The translations under genes were made by a program, and so were the position numbers. Below the pieces are notes generated by a model. The model worked only from the letters and a program-made list of their open reading frames with translations. It did not search any database and was not told the DNA's origin. Source: Hemibagrus wyckioides (taxonomy: Eukaryota; Chordata; Actinopteri; Siluriformes; Bagridae). Taken from it: 64,000 nucleotides of DNA. The DNA lies in NCBI RefSeq assembly GCF_019097595.1, contig NC_080727.1, positions 7,651,001-7,715,000 of the forward strand. Reading direction: 5' to 3'. Positions within the stretch are counted from its first letter, which is position 1; every line of letters starts with the position of its first letter. Positions 1 through 24,047 of the stretch are shown here, piece after piece.

Positions 1-1483
1 TTCTCACTCCTGTTAAACCAGAGAAAATACATATAAGGCACGATTGTTTAGATTCCTTCCATCTGTTATTCCTTTTCTTTTTAATATTCATTACTCACAG
101 AGATTTTATTAAGATCTTTATCTTAAGTTATGATGTTATTTGGCTCTGAACCCGATTTCAGGATAATAAACTTGCCCTGAATGGCATAATGCAGTATTTT
201 AAATACCGGCTGTTCTGTTAATGTAAGTATTTACACACCAGATGCCACTGAAGGAGATTTCTGAAGAGGATGCCTCTGTGGAGATTGGTGTATTGGGGGC
301 AGCATAAGGGATCCTCTTGAACTCTGATTTTTCTGTGAGGGAAAAGAACACAATAGATATAAAGTGTGAGAAATCATTTCAATCAGATGAAATCAACACA
401 AGGTAATGTGCTACACCAGGGCCATTTCTTGCTCAAAGCTGTATTAGTGGTTAAGCCACTACAACACCTGAGGACTAATCCCACAAGAAAAAGTGATACA
501 GAAACAGCACGTTATTAGGTTGTGTAGCACACAGACACGGGAGGCCATTTTGTGGGGCGAAAAGACCAGAAACTGAATTTAACTCAAATTTATCCGGCTA
601 ATGTTAGGTCACAGAAAAGTAGTACTTGTTTTTACAAAGAGTTCATATCTCACTAGTTTTGGAGTCAGTGTCAGCAAACACAAAAGTGAATAAACAACAG
701 AGAATAAATATAATGTTTGCTAACTTGACAGTGTCCCTGTTACTAGTTAGCATAAAAGCCGGATTAGCCTAAGAGCTAATGGTGGTATTTTACAGTTCAT
801 ACAGTTGCTGAAATGTACAGTTTGAGTTGTCTTCATTATCTTGTACAAAAATCCCGTCTTACATTTAAACTTTTATCTAAACGATGTGGACAAAAACACG
901 GCCCAAATCCCAGCATTACAGTTACTAATGCTGTACAATACACGGATCGGTTGGCAGCCCCGTGTCCAGTTATGGCTATTATTTAAAGCTAGACATATTT
1001 GCTACACTTCTGCTAAATATATTTAACAGTCTAAGTGTACAGATTTACCTTCGCTGTCTTGATAGTAGTCATTTTTTCTTCTTTTCTCAGTTTAAATGTT
1101 GGACAAGCTGTGTGTAACATGCTCTTCGTATATACCATTAGTAAGTAAGCTGAATGTATTTTTTTTCACAGTCACTGACCTCACGATCCAAACGCCGTGA
1201 CACAACAATCCACATTTTGTTGAGTAAACCATTCTGTTTTTTTCTACCAAAACGTTGACCGCTCTCTAGTCACGTGATTTTTGAGTTCATGGAACAGGAC
1301 CAATCCCAGATTGTGCAGACAAGGGTGTGCTTGTATACAGCTTTTCTGATCGCTCATGTGGCCATTTGAAATGACCACATAATGAGGAACGGAAAATATT
1401 TTGGATAGGCAGACCAAAGCGCATGAGCTACAGACATTGACCAATACAATACTCACTCATTCTACTCAGACAAGACACATTAG
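1..1483. other. non-coding stretch, no gene seen
   Basis: I see no open frame with recognisable protein similarity, no splice-framed exon and no RNA gene here. The base composition is AT-rich and ordinary for fish intergenic DNA. The short open frames at 841-1026 and 1244-1456 have no recognisable motif and I treat them as chance. Confidence 0.6.
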
Positions 1484-2028
1484 CCTAATGGTGGCGCTAT
1501 ACCTAATGGTGGTGTTATACCTAATGGTGGTGTTATACCTAATGGTGGCGCTATACCTAATGGAGTTATACCTAATGGTGGTGTTAAACCTAATGGTGGT
1601 GTTATACCTAATGGTGGCACTATACCTAATGGTGGTGTTATACCTAATGGAGTTATACCTAATGGTGGTGTTATACCTAATGGAGTTATACCTAATGGTG
1701 GTGTTATACCTAATGGTGGTGTTATACCTAATGGAGTTATACCTAATGGTGGTGTTATACCTAATGGAGTTATACCTAATGGTGTTGTTATACCTAATGG
1801 TGGTGTTATACCTAATGGTGGTGTTATACCTAATGGTGGCACTATACCTAATGGTGGTGTTATACCTAATGGTGGCACTATACCTAATGGTGGTGTTATA
1901 CCTAATGGTGGTGTTATACCTAATGGTGGCACTATACCTAATGGTGGTGTTATACCTAATGGTGGTGTTATACCTAATGGTGGCACTATACCTAATGGTG
2001 GTGTTATACCTAATGGTGGCACTATACC
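1484..2028. repeat. minisatellite, mixed 18-bp and 15-bp units
   Basis: The unit CCTAATGGTGGTGTTATA (18 bp) is repeated head to tail, interspersed with a shorter 15-bp unit CCTAATGGAGTTATA and variants carrying GGCGCTATA or GGCACTATA. About 30 units are present. Both unit lengths are multiples of three and contain no stop in several frames, so long artificial open frames exist on both strands (plus-strand period LMVVLY, minus-strand period ITPPLG). These frames are not supported as genes. Confidence 0.97.
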
Positions 2029-2279
2029 TCAGCACGGTCCATATTAAAGACCATTAGAGATTTTTTTCCCTACCGATTCCTTCACTCAATTCATCCCCCT
2101 TTATTTTTCCTGAGTGTGAAGCATAACTATTTACAGACACACTCCTCAACATTTTACACATTTGTAGGTGCAGTGTGGATAATTGGATAATTATGCTTGG
2201 ATAATTGGATAATACTTGGATAATTATGCACTCATTTATTCCTGTTTTTTAGTAAGTGAAAACATGCCTTCTGACTTAC

Positions 2280-2823
2280 ACCAATCAGGCATAACATTAT
2301 GACCATCTGCTTAATATTGTGTTTTGCTGCCAAAACAGCCCTGACCTGTCATACAATGTGTATTCTTTGTGTCATACAATGTGTATACCTTTCTATCAGA
2401 ACCAGCATTAACTTCTTCAGCAATCTGAGCAACAGTAGCACGTCTGTTGGATTGGACCACATGGACCAGCCTTCGCTCCCCACGTGCATCAAAGAGCCTT
2501 GGCCGCCCATGACCCTGTCACACATTCACCACTGTTCCTTCCTTGGACCACTTTTGATAGATACTGACCACTGCAGACTGGGAACACCCCACAAGAGCTG
2601 CAGTTTTGGAGATGCCCTGATCCAGTCGTCTAGCCATCACAATTTGGCCCTTCGTCACACTCCCTCAAATCCTTACGCTTGCCATTTTTCCTGCTTCTAA
2701 CGCATCAACTTTGAGGACAAAATGTTCACCTGCTGCCTAATATATCCCACTTCATTCAAAGTATCCAAACTTCATTTATTCACTTCCCCTGCCACTGCTC
2801 ATAATGTTATGCCTGATCAGTGG
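2280..2823 (-). mobile_element. Tc1/mariner-derived MITE, family A, copy 1
   Basis: The ends form imperfect inverted repeats around the core CATAACATTATG (left, 2288-2299) and CATAATGTTATG (right, about 2800-2811). Read on the minus strand, the inside resembles the N-terminal, helix-turn-helix half of a Tc1-like transposase (the usual [26 protein letters not shown] and VNAGSDRKV blocks, degraded). It then jumps straight to the 3' end of the element at the TGCTGCCAAAACAGCCCTGA junction near 2328-2347. The catalytic half is absent, so this is a non-autonomous deletion derivative. Its right end is interrupted by the LINE that follows. Confidence 0.85.
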
Positions 2824-2825
2824 AT
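2810..2825 (+). repeat. target-site duplication of the LINE, left copy
   Basis: TGCCTGATCAGTGGAT here is repeated exactly at 5856-5871. The two copies flank the LINE precisely. The sequence is the terminus of the family-A Tc1 MITE. Confidence 0.9.
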
Positions 2826-5800
2826 CTTCTTCTTTCAGCTTTTCCCTTCAGGGTTCGCCACAGCGAATCATCTCTCTCCACCTATCCCTATCTTCTGCAT
2901 CCTCAACACTTATACCCACTAGCTTCATATTCTTTTATTACATCCATATACCTCCTCTTTGGCCTTCCTCTTTTCCTCCTGCCTGGCAGCTCCATGTCCA
3001 ACATTCTCCTACCAATATACTCACTCTCCCTCCTCTGGACATGTCCAAACCATCTTAAACCTGGCCTCTCTAACTTTATCCCCCAAACGTCCAACATGAG
3101 CTGTCCCACTGATGTACTCGTTCCTAATCCTGTCCAACCTCGTCACTCCCAAAGAGAACCTCAACATCTTCAGCTCTGCTACCTCCAGCTCTGACTCCTG
3201 TCTCTGTCTCGGTGATACTGTCTCTAAACCATACAGCATGGCCGGTCTCACCACTGTCCTGTCCAGTCCTACACAGTCCTTGATTCTCGCTGAAATTTTT
3301 CTATCACACAGAACTCCCGACACCTTTCTCCACCCGTTCCAACCTACCTGCACTCGCTTCTTTACCTCTTTCCCACACTCTCCATTACTCTGGACTGTTG
3401 ACCCCAAGTACTTAAACTCCTGTACTTTCTTCACCTCTTTACCCTGTTCTTACTGTTCCACTTCCCTCCCTGTCATTCACACACATGTACTCAGTCTTAT
3501 TACGACTGACTTTCATTCCTCTTCTCTCCATCGCAAACCTCCACTTCTCCAGATTTTCCTCCACCTGCTCCCTGCTCTCACTACAGATCACAATGTCATC
3601 TGCAAAAATCATTGTCCAAGGAGACTCCTGTCTGACCTCCTCTATGGTCCATCACCATAGCAAACAGGAAGGGGCTCAGAGCCAATCCCTGATGCAGCCC
3701 CACCTCCACTCTGAACTCCTCTGTCTGACCTACAGCACACCTGACCACTGTCCTGCTCCTCTCATACTGTACATGTCCTGCACCACTCTGACATACTTCT
3801 CTGCTACTCCTGACTTCCTCATACAGTACCACAGCTCTTCTCTTGGCACCCTGTCATACGCTTTCTCCAAGTCTACAAACACACAGTGCAACTCTCTCTG
3901 ACCATCCCTATACTTCTCCATCAACATTCTCAGAGCAAAAATTGCATCTGTTGTGCTCTTTCTGGGCATGAAGCCATACTGCTGCTCACAAATTTCCACT
4001 ACCTTCCTTAACCTAGCTTCCACTACTCTTTGCCATAGCTTCATTGTATGGCTCATCAGCTTTATCCCCCTATAGTTGCTGCAACTCTGCATGTCACCCT
4101 TATTCTTAAAGATCGGCACTTCTTTTCCATTCTTCAGGCATCTTCTCATTCTCTAAAACCCTGTTAAACAGACTAGTTAAAAATTCCACTGCCGCCTCTC
4201 CTAGACACTTCCAGACCTCCACCGGGATGTCGTCAGGACCAACTGCCTTTCCACTTTTCATCCTCTTCAAAGCCTTCCTGACCTCATCCTTTCTAATCTT
4301 ATTTACTCTCTGTTCCACAGAGTTCACCCCTTCTACTCTTTTTTCCCTCTCATTTTCCACATTCATCAGCTCTTCAAAGTACTCCTTCCATCTCCTCTGT
4401 GCACTCTCCTCACTTGTGAGCACCTTCCCATCTCGATCCCTCTGCCTAGCTAACCTGTACAAGTCCTTCTCTCCTTCTCTAGTGTCTAACCTAGTGTACA
4501 ACTCATTATACGCCTTCTGCTTGGCCTTAGACACCTCCCTCTTCACTCTGTGCTGTAACTCCTTGTATTCCTGTCTATTCTCTTCACTCCTGTCCATGTC
4601 CCACTTCTTCTTGGCTAACCTCTTCCTCTGAATACTATCCTGAACTTCCTCATTCCACCACCAAGTCTCCTTATCTTCTTTCCTCCTTCCAGATGACACA
4701 CCCAGCACCTTTCTTCCTGTCTCCCTGATCACTTCTGCTGTGGTTTCCCAGTCATCTAGCAGCACTACCCGACCACCCAGAGCCTGCCTCAACTTCTGTC
4801 TAAATTCCTCACAACATTCCTCCTTTTTCAGCTTCCACCACTTGGTTTTCTTCTCCATCTCTATCTTTGACCCCTTCTTACAGACCATCAAAGTCATCCT
4901 ACACACCACCATCCTATGCTGTCTGGCTACACTCTCTCCCACTACCACTTTACAGTCACTAATCTCTTTCAGACTGCCTCTTCTACATAGGATGTAGTCT
5001 ACCTGTTTGCTCCTACCTCCACTCTTGTAAGTCACTCTATGCTCCTCCCTCTTCTGAAGTGTTAACCACAGCCATGTCCATCCTCCTAGCAAAGTCCACT
5101 ACCATCTGTCCTTCAAGGTTCCTTTCCTTAACTCCAAACTTGCCCATCACCTCCTCATCACCTGTGTTCCCCTCACCAACATGCCCATTAAAATCTGCTC
5201 CTATCACCACTCTCTCACCCGTGGGAATAGTCTCTATCACCTCATCTAATTCACTCCAGAATCTCTCTTTCTCCTCTAACTCACAATCTACCTGTGGGGC
5301 ATAACCACTAACAACATTCAACATCACCCCTTCAATCTCCAACTTCAGACTCATCACTCTGTCTGACACTCTCATCACCTCCAGAACATTCCTCACAAAC
5401 TCCTCCTTCAGGACCACACCTACCCCATTTCTCTTACTATCCACACCATAATAAAACAGCTTGAATCCTGCTCCTATACTACGAGCCTTGCTACCCTTCC
5501 ACCTGGTATCCACCTTCCTTCTCTCCAACATATCAGCCAGCTCTCATTCAGAGTTCCTATTCTCAGTCCTACACTCTTACCTTTCCTCTTCTCTCTCTGT
5601 CTACGCACTCTCCTTCCTCCTCTACTTCTTAGACCAACAGTAGCCCATTTTCCACCAGTGCCCTGTAGGTCAACGGCGCTGATGGCGGTCGTTGTTAACC
5701 CGGGCCTCGACCGATCCGGTATGAAATTTAGAGTACCGACGATTTGCATGGTTAAATTTGGCAATGTTTTACTTCCTAACGCAACCCTCTGTATTTATCC

Positions 5801-5855
5801 GGGCTTGGGACCGGCACAGAAGTCACTGGACTGTGACCCCCATGGTGAGATTCTG
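2826..5855 (-). mobile_element. RTE-clade non-LTR retrotransposon, near full length, broken
   Basis: On the minus strand this reads as an apurinic-type endonuclease followed by a reverse transcriptase, in several frames joined by frameshifts. Endonuclease segments lie at 5764-5037 (RIGTLNE start; ADFNGHVG block). The linker and RT N-part are at 5092-4106 (MKSGKAVGPDDIP). RT motif [12 protein letters not shown], is in 4149-3730. RT motif C, FADDIVIC, is near 3605-3580 in another frame. The C-terminal RNEYISGTAHVGRL and PGRRKRGRPKRR blocks are in 3434-2903. The 3' end terminates in a short GAAGAAGAT tail, not poly(A), as RTE elements do. Length 3.03 kb is close to the usual 3.2-3.3 kb and a 16-bp target-site duplication flanks it. 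At least five frame breaks make it inactive. The family could be Rex3/BovB-like; I assign the clade from remembered motifs only. Confidence 0.88.
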
Positions 5856-5871
5856 TGCCTGATCAGTGGAT
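5856..5871 (+). repeat. target-site duplication of the LINE, right copy
   Basis: Exact 16-bp match to 2810-2825, at the 5' boundary of the minus-strand LINE. Confidence 0.9.
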
Positions 5872-6221
5872 ATTAGTATAAAAATGGGGTCTCTGTTGGA
5901 GGATAAGCAGTGTTGTGGTACCACCTAATGGAGGTGCAGCTCAATCACAAATAGCTGAGTCTCTACATTCTTAACTGACAGACCTTAAAGCAGTTCTGGA
6001 CACAAGCTGGGACTGTTCTAATGCATATACTTCTGGCTTATTATAATTATTATATGTAAGTTATAACCAGTGTCCTACTGTCAATTTTGAATTGATTTGC
6101 AGACATACATGTTTATCGTGATTTAGAGTGTGTTCTAGATGGTGGATAATGGAAATTAGATTAATCATGTGACCAAATAGTATTAGAATAAATGAAATAT
6201 TTGTATAGCTTATATGTTGTA
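5872..6221. other. non-coding stretch, nothing recognised
   Basis: AT-rich DNA with no open frame or repeat I can name. It would be the continuation of the locus that existed before the LINE inserted. Confidence 0.5.
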
Positions 6222-6466
6222 TCATGGAGACACAGTGGTTTGGTAATAAGCATGTTTGCCTCACATCTCTGGGTTTGGGGATCAATTCTCATCTCCACCT
6301 TGTGAGTATGGAGTTTGCATGCTTCCTCCGGGGTACTCCGGTTTCCTCCCCGAGTCCAAAGTCAAGCACTGTGTGCTGTTTGGCATCACTAATTTGTCAG
6401 TAGTGTGGTAATTGTGTGCTGTGATGGGTTGGCACCCTAGTACAGAAAATGGATGGATGTTGGATT
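6222..6466 (+). repeat. tRNA-derived SINE, Mermaid-like, copy 1
   Basis: The series GTGGTTTGGTAATAAGCATG, GTTTGCCTCAC, TGGAGTTTGCATG, CTCCGGTTTCCTCC and GATGGGTTGGCACCCTAGT, ending in ATGGATGGA, is the layout of the fish SINE known from channel catfish as Mermaid: a tRNA-like head with A- and B-box-like blocks, a body and a short tail. Related copies are at 11303-11505, 16325-16565 and, reversed, 51425-51685. Confidence 0.65.
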
Positions 6467-6782
6467 GTCCTTCATCTCCACGATTAGGACACAATTATCC
6501 TATGTGGATTAGAATACACTGAGAGTTTGTGTCCTAAATCAGAGTCACTTAACTCCATGAGAGTTTAAAGCATTGTTTGGCATCACACCTGATCCAGCAT
6601 ATCAAAATCTTGTTTGAATATGTGTCAGATAAAGGGTAATAGTGAAACTATAGAGCGTGGTGATTTTCAGCACTGGTGTTGAGAAACCTTGTCCTAAATC
6701 CAGTCAACCCATCACCATGGTTACACTGTAATCCGGTTTGTCATGCCGAAATCACCTGACCCTTCAAGTACCCGGATAAGAT

Positions 6783-6784
<2 letters not shown>

Positions 6785-6815
<31 letters not shown>
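6785..6815. repeat. CT microsatellite
   Basis: About 28 bases of CT dinucleotides just upstream of the alternative phyhd1 first exon. With the following GACTGTATAG it could serve as a polypyrimidine tract for an acceptor at 6825/6826. Confidence 0.9.
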
Positions 6816-6889
6816 GACTGTATAGGTGTTGCCAGAGCATTTTGTGTACAAATAGCAACAGAATGAGGGGGACAATATAGCAAGTAAGC

Positions 6890-6922
6890 ATGGACATCTT
6901 AACTGAACAGGACTTCCAAAAG
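6890..6922 (+). CDS. phyhd1: phyhd1 alternative first coding exon 1a
   Basis: ATG at 6890 opens 11 codons, MDILTEQDFQK, and stops at a donor, AAG|GTGAGT (6922/6923), in phase 0. The peptide matches the first exon used below, MDVLTQQEVQK at 8608-8640, in 7 of 11 positions, and both fit human PHYHD1, whose first coding exon also encodes 11 residues ending in QK. Joined to the exon at 13438 it gives QK-YREDGYLVLEGF without a shift. It cannot be spliced in series with exon 1b: if 1b starts at the acceptor 8596/8597, codon two is TAG. A TATAG acceptor-like site at 6821-6825 suggests this exon may have its own upstream untranslated exon. It could instead be a decayed duplicate; no transcript data are available. 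Confidence 0.6.
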
Positions 6923-8320
6923 GTGAGTCCAAACCTATACATCTTTTCTAGCAATAATGGTATAACTATATATTTCAGAAGATAATTTGCAAATTTCTGT
7001 CCAGGAAACACCTCAGACTTCTAACTTATGTTGTTGGACTGTCTGGTTTTACACAGTTACTTGAATTTATCAACCACTTAACCAGCTCTCTCTGAGTAGC
7101 AACGCTAAACAACAGCAGAAATGCATTCCTGTTCATTTAATCTGCTGTGTGCCTTTTGTGTAAACTACATGCATGTCTGAAATGTATGGTTTTCACTTAG
7201 GGAAAGAAATTAGATTTCTTTGATTTTATGCAACAGGTGTTTACACAAAGTATTCTTCAATCATAAAAGTTAAGGATTGACTAGTGGAATTTTCTCTCAC
7301 AGAATTTATTTTATCCATTTATTTTATTTTTTAAAAATAATAAAAATAAAAAAAATAATATTTTTTTTATTTTGTTCATCATCATCATATTTCTTATAAC
7401 CATGATTATTAGGGTCTCATTGCAGTCATGATATTTTCAACCTTTCCAGTGTGAAAGTAGACTTGTAAATATATCAGGCAGAGACATGATAGCATGCTCT
7501 CTCTAGAGGACAAAAGAGTGAGAGCTACCACAAATTTTCCCTGGATTTCTACCTCCTCAAAGCAGATACTTTTTTCCTTAAAGAGCAAGATGATATTTGG
7601 ACATTCATTGACTGCATATGACTGTAGAAGAGGACATTTTGTACTATGTTCCTTATGTTCTATAAAGCTTCTGTGAGACAATGTCCATTGTTAATAGCAC
7701 TATACAAATAAAACTGAATTGAACTGAATAAAATTTAACCATTTACTCAGATTCAAAGGGCACCAGTTGTCCTTTGTGTATAAAACTTTTAAGTTATACA
7801 AATGTATTGATATTTATTCTTAATATTATAATGTGATATTATACTTCATTGAATTTGATCATATTATCTGATATTTATTAAATTGAAAATTCATTAGTTT
7901 TAAAAGTTTAGGGTGGGTGTTCTTTTGAATGTTAATATGTATATATATATATATAACCTTAATTTATATGCTTTTGTGTCATACAGCAATGTTTTAATAA
8001 ACCTGAGCTTATTTAATGTGAAAATATCATGACATCAATATTTTCATTTTGGAGTCAACAATTTTCATTAAACATTTGGAGTGGATCTGATCTTGTGATA
8101 GGGTTTTTTCCCCCCAATTGTTCCCCAGCTTTTTTCCCCCAAAAGTGGGGTGGGCCTGGGCTTGTAGGTGGACCGCAGATGGACCAATCCTGTGACTGAG
8201 CCTCCCCCTGGACAACAACAGAGTTTTTCACAGTGTTTGTCAACAAAATACAATTTACTGAAGAAGGACACTTCAAAGTTTTTATTCATTTCTAATTAGG
8301 TTGCATTTCGTCTTCTGAGC
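6923..8320. other. AT-rich non-coding stretch between the two phyhd1 first exons
   Basis: No gene is seen. About 7650-7730 carries the common fish repeat tail ACAATGTCCATTGTTAATAG followed by CACTATACAAATAAAACTGA, also present at 61335-61480. Around 7320-7380 there is an A/T homopolymer-rich patch, and 7937-7956 has a short TA run. The open frames at 8027-8289 share no recognisable motif. Confidence 0.5.
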
Positions 8321-8595
<275 letters not shown>

Positions 8596-8607
8596 GAAGT
8601 AGGAGGT

Positions 8608-21732
<13,125 letters not shown>

Positions 21733-22072
21733 TACTCCATCCACCTGCTTTATTATATCCACCCACTTAATTACAAGCCTCGTTTCCTGTTTTTATATCA
21801 GTATCATCTTATCTGGAAAGACAGTCTAGAGTGATGCGCTTACATCTAGCTATGTGCTACTTTTATTGTTTTATTCTTTTGTTTTTGAGAAAATGAAATC
21901 ATGTTAAACCAATCACTGATTTTTGAACATCGACTCTTTATGTACAGCATTTAGCAGTTTAGTGTTTTTACAATCTTAGGCTCGACTCCCATATTTGCAT
22001 GAACAAACCAGAATATATACTTTGTTTGAATTCTTTGATTAATATAATCACTATACATGATGGAGATCAATC

Positions 22073-22078
22073 AATAAA
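22073..22078 (+). terminator. phyhd1 polyadenylation signal
   Basis: AATAAA, with an overlapping second AATAAA, 340 bases after the phyhd1 stop codon. It is followed by T- and GT-rich DNA, the usual arrangement for cleavage and polyadenylation. Confidence 0.6.
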
Positions 22079-22184
22079 TAAAAATTTTATTTAGACGTTA
22101 AACCTGCATTTGGTGCATTTTTTATTTTTATTTTTGTCACAGGGATTTCAGAAACCTTGAATGGACATCTGGGAGAATTTTTTT

Positions 22185-22495
22185 CTTACTTACAGGACTT
22201 AACGGAATTACAGGACTTAAAGGACACTTTTGATAGATACTGACCACTGCAGACCGGGAACACCCCACAAGAGATGCTCTGATCCAGTGGTCTAGCCATC
22301 ACAATTTGGCCCTTCATTAAACTCGCTCAAATCCTTACGCTTGGCCATTTTTCCTGCTTCGACCACACCGACATTGAGGACAAAATGTTCACTTGCTGCC
22401 TAATATATCCCACCCACTAACAGGTGCCATGATGAGATGATCAGCGTTATTCACTTGACCTCTCAGTGCTCATAATGTTATGCCTGATCCGTATA
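22185..22495 (-). mobile_element. truncated Tc1 MITE, family A
   Basis: Begins with GGACTTAAAGGACACTTTTG, then carries the N-terminal transposase half on the minus strand and the right end CATAATGTTATGCCTGATCC. The left inverted repeat and deletion junction are absent. Confidence 0.8.
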
Positions 22496-23586
22496 CATTT
22501 TAATGTTCTTCCGCCCTCTAGTGGCTGACCAGAAGAACTACTATTCCATCCACCTCTACTTTTTGTTTTTATTGTACTCTATGTTGACTTGCTCTCCCTA
22601 GAAAAAAGAGAGTAAAAAATCCGTCCTGTTGAGTTTATATTATTTAAAGTTAGTCCTTCATAAATAAAACAAATCGCTGGCCATTTCATTGTTTTAATTA
22701 TAAAATGTCACATTACAATTTGCCTAATTTAAAGCCTTCCACTGAACAGAATGAGTCGATCAGTAGTGATCGAACTCGAAAAACGCCCCTTATTTTACAT
22801 TCTCAAGGCTGAAAATCAATAATAACGATAAAAGACCTATAAAATGAAATGCATCATTTATTCAGTAACACACACATGAGCACAAGTTGGAAGGAAGCAA
22901 CTCTTTATTTGAAAAAGTAAAGCACACACACCGCTGTAACTGACACACTGCATCATTCTATAAATTTACATTCAGAAATAAAAACATCAGTGGAAAATAT
23001 TGGCTCTCTACCAACTTAGTAAGAAATCTCAGATTAAATGCGAATTGCTTTGCTGTTCTGAGATCAGTGTGGAGTTTGTCCTGGGTTTTATTGAGGTGTT
23101 TCCTAAAGGAACCCATTCAGCACTGAAAGACCTCAGACAGTTATGTGATATTAAAAATATCAAACTATTAAAATTCAATCCTGAATAAAATCTCAGACAC
23201 AGAAAGCTGACTTTTCTGATTTTTTTAAACAACGTTTGGTGTCAATCTTCACATGCTGTCTATTCACAATGCATGTGAAGGTATTTTTTCTCAAACGAAT
23301 TTTTTTCTTTCTAATATTAACGAATGAATAAAATGCAATGCAATGCAATGTGTGGGCTCATGTGACCCGACCCAAAAAGTGCTTATTTTCCTATAACAGC
23401 ATGTCTTTAACCCCTCAATTTTCTTATTAAAGAATGAATCATTGTAGTTTTCAAGCATTCCTTGTTACATGTAATGTTGAGGAACATCTGCATTGTAGCA
23501 GCAATAAACACTCATTCCTTCACTTTTCTTGTCTTTTTGTTCTCTTGAAGTTAATCAGACACAAAAAAGCCCGCAATCAGAAATAT
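22496..23586. other. intergenic stretch
   Basis: No gene recognised. The frames at 23000-23188 and 23029-23232 overlap on opposite strands and show no motif. Confidence 0.55.
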
Positions 23587-24047
23587 ACACCGACCAGACA
23601 TAACATTATGACCACCTGCCTAATATTGTGTTGGTGTCCCTTTTGCTGCCAAAACAGCCCTGACCCATCATGCACTGTGTATTTTGACACCTTTCTATCA
23701 GAACCAGCATTAACTTCTACAGCAATTTGAGCAACAGTAACTCGTCTGTTGGATCGGATCACACGGGCCAGCCTTGGTCGCCCGTGACCCTGTCACCACT
23801 GTTCCTTCCTTCGACCACTTTTGATAAATACTGACCACTGCATACCGGGAACACCAGATGTTCTCATCCAGTCGTCTAGCCATCACAATTTGGCCCTTCA
23901 TTAAACTCGCTCAAATCCTTGCACTTGCCCATTTTTCCTGCTTCTAACACATCAACTTTGAGAACAAAATGTTCACTTGCTGCCTAATATATCCCACCCA
24001 CTAACAGGTGCCTCTCAGTGGTCATAAAGTTATGCCTGATCAGTGTC
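23587..24047 (-). mobile_element. Tc1/mariner-derived MITE, family A, copy 3
   Basis: Ends CACCGACCAGACATAACATT and AAGTTATGCCTGATCAGTGT. The minus-strand interior encodes an N-terminal transposase half ([15 protein letters not shown] followed directly by [11 protein letters not shown]). The same deletion junction as other copies is at about 23638-23672. Confidence 0.9.

Noticed and set aside
1401..2057. 218-codon plus-strand frame and 189- and 180-codon minus-strand frames
   Set aside because: They are translations of the 18/15-bp minisatellite; period LMVVLY or ITPPLG, no domain, open on both strands at once.
4106..5531. Minus-strand frames as host endonuclease or craniofacial development protein 2-like genes
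   Set aside because: Such names in databases derive from RTE elements; here the frames lie inside a LINE with a target-site duplication.
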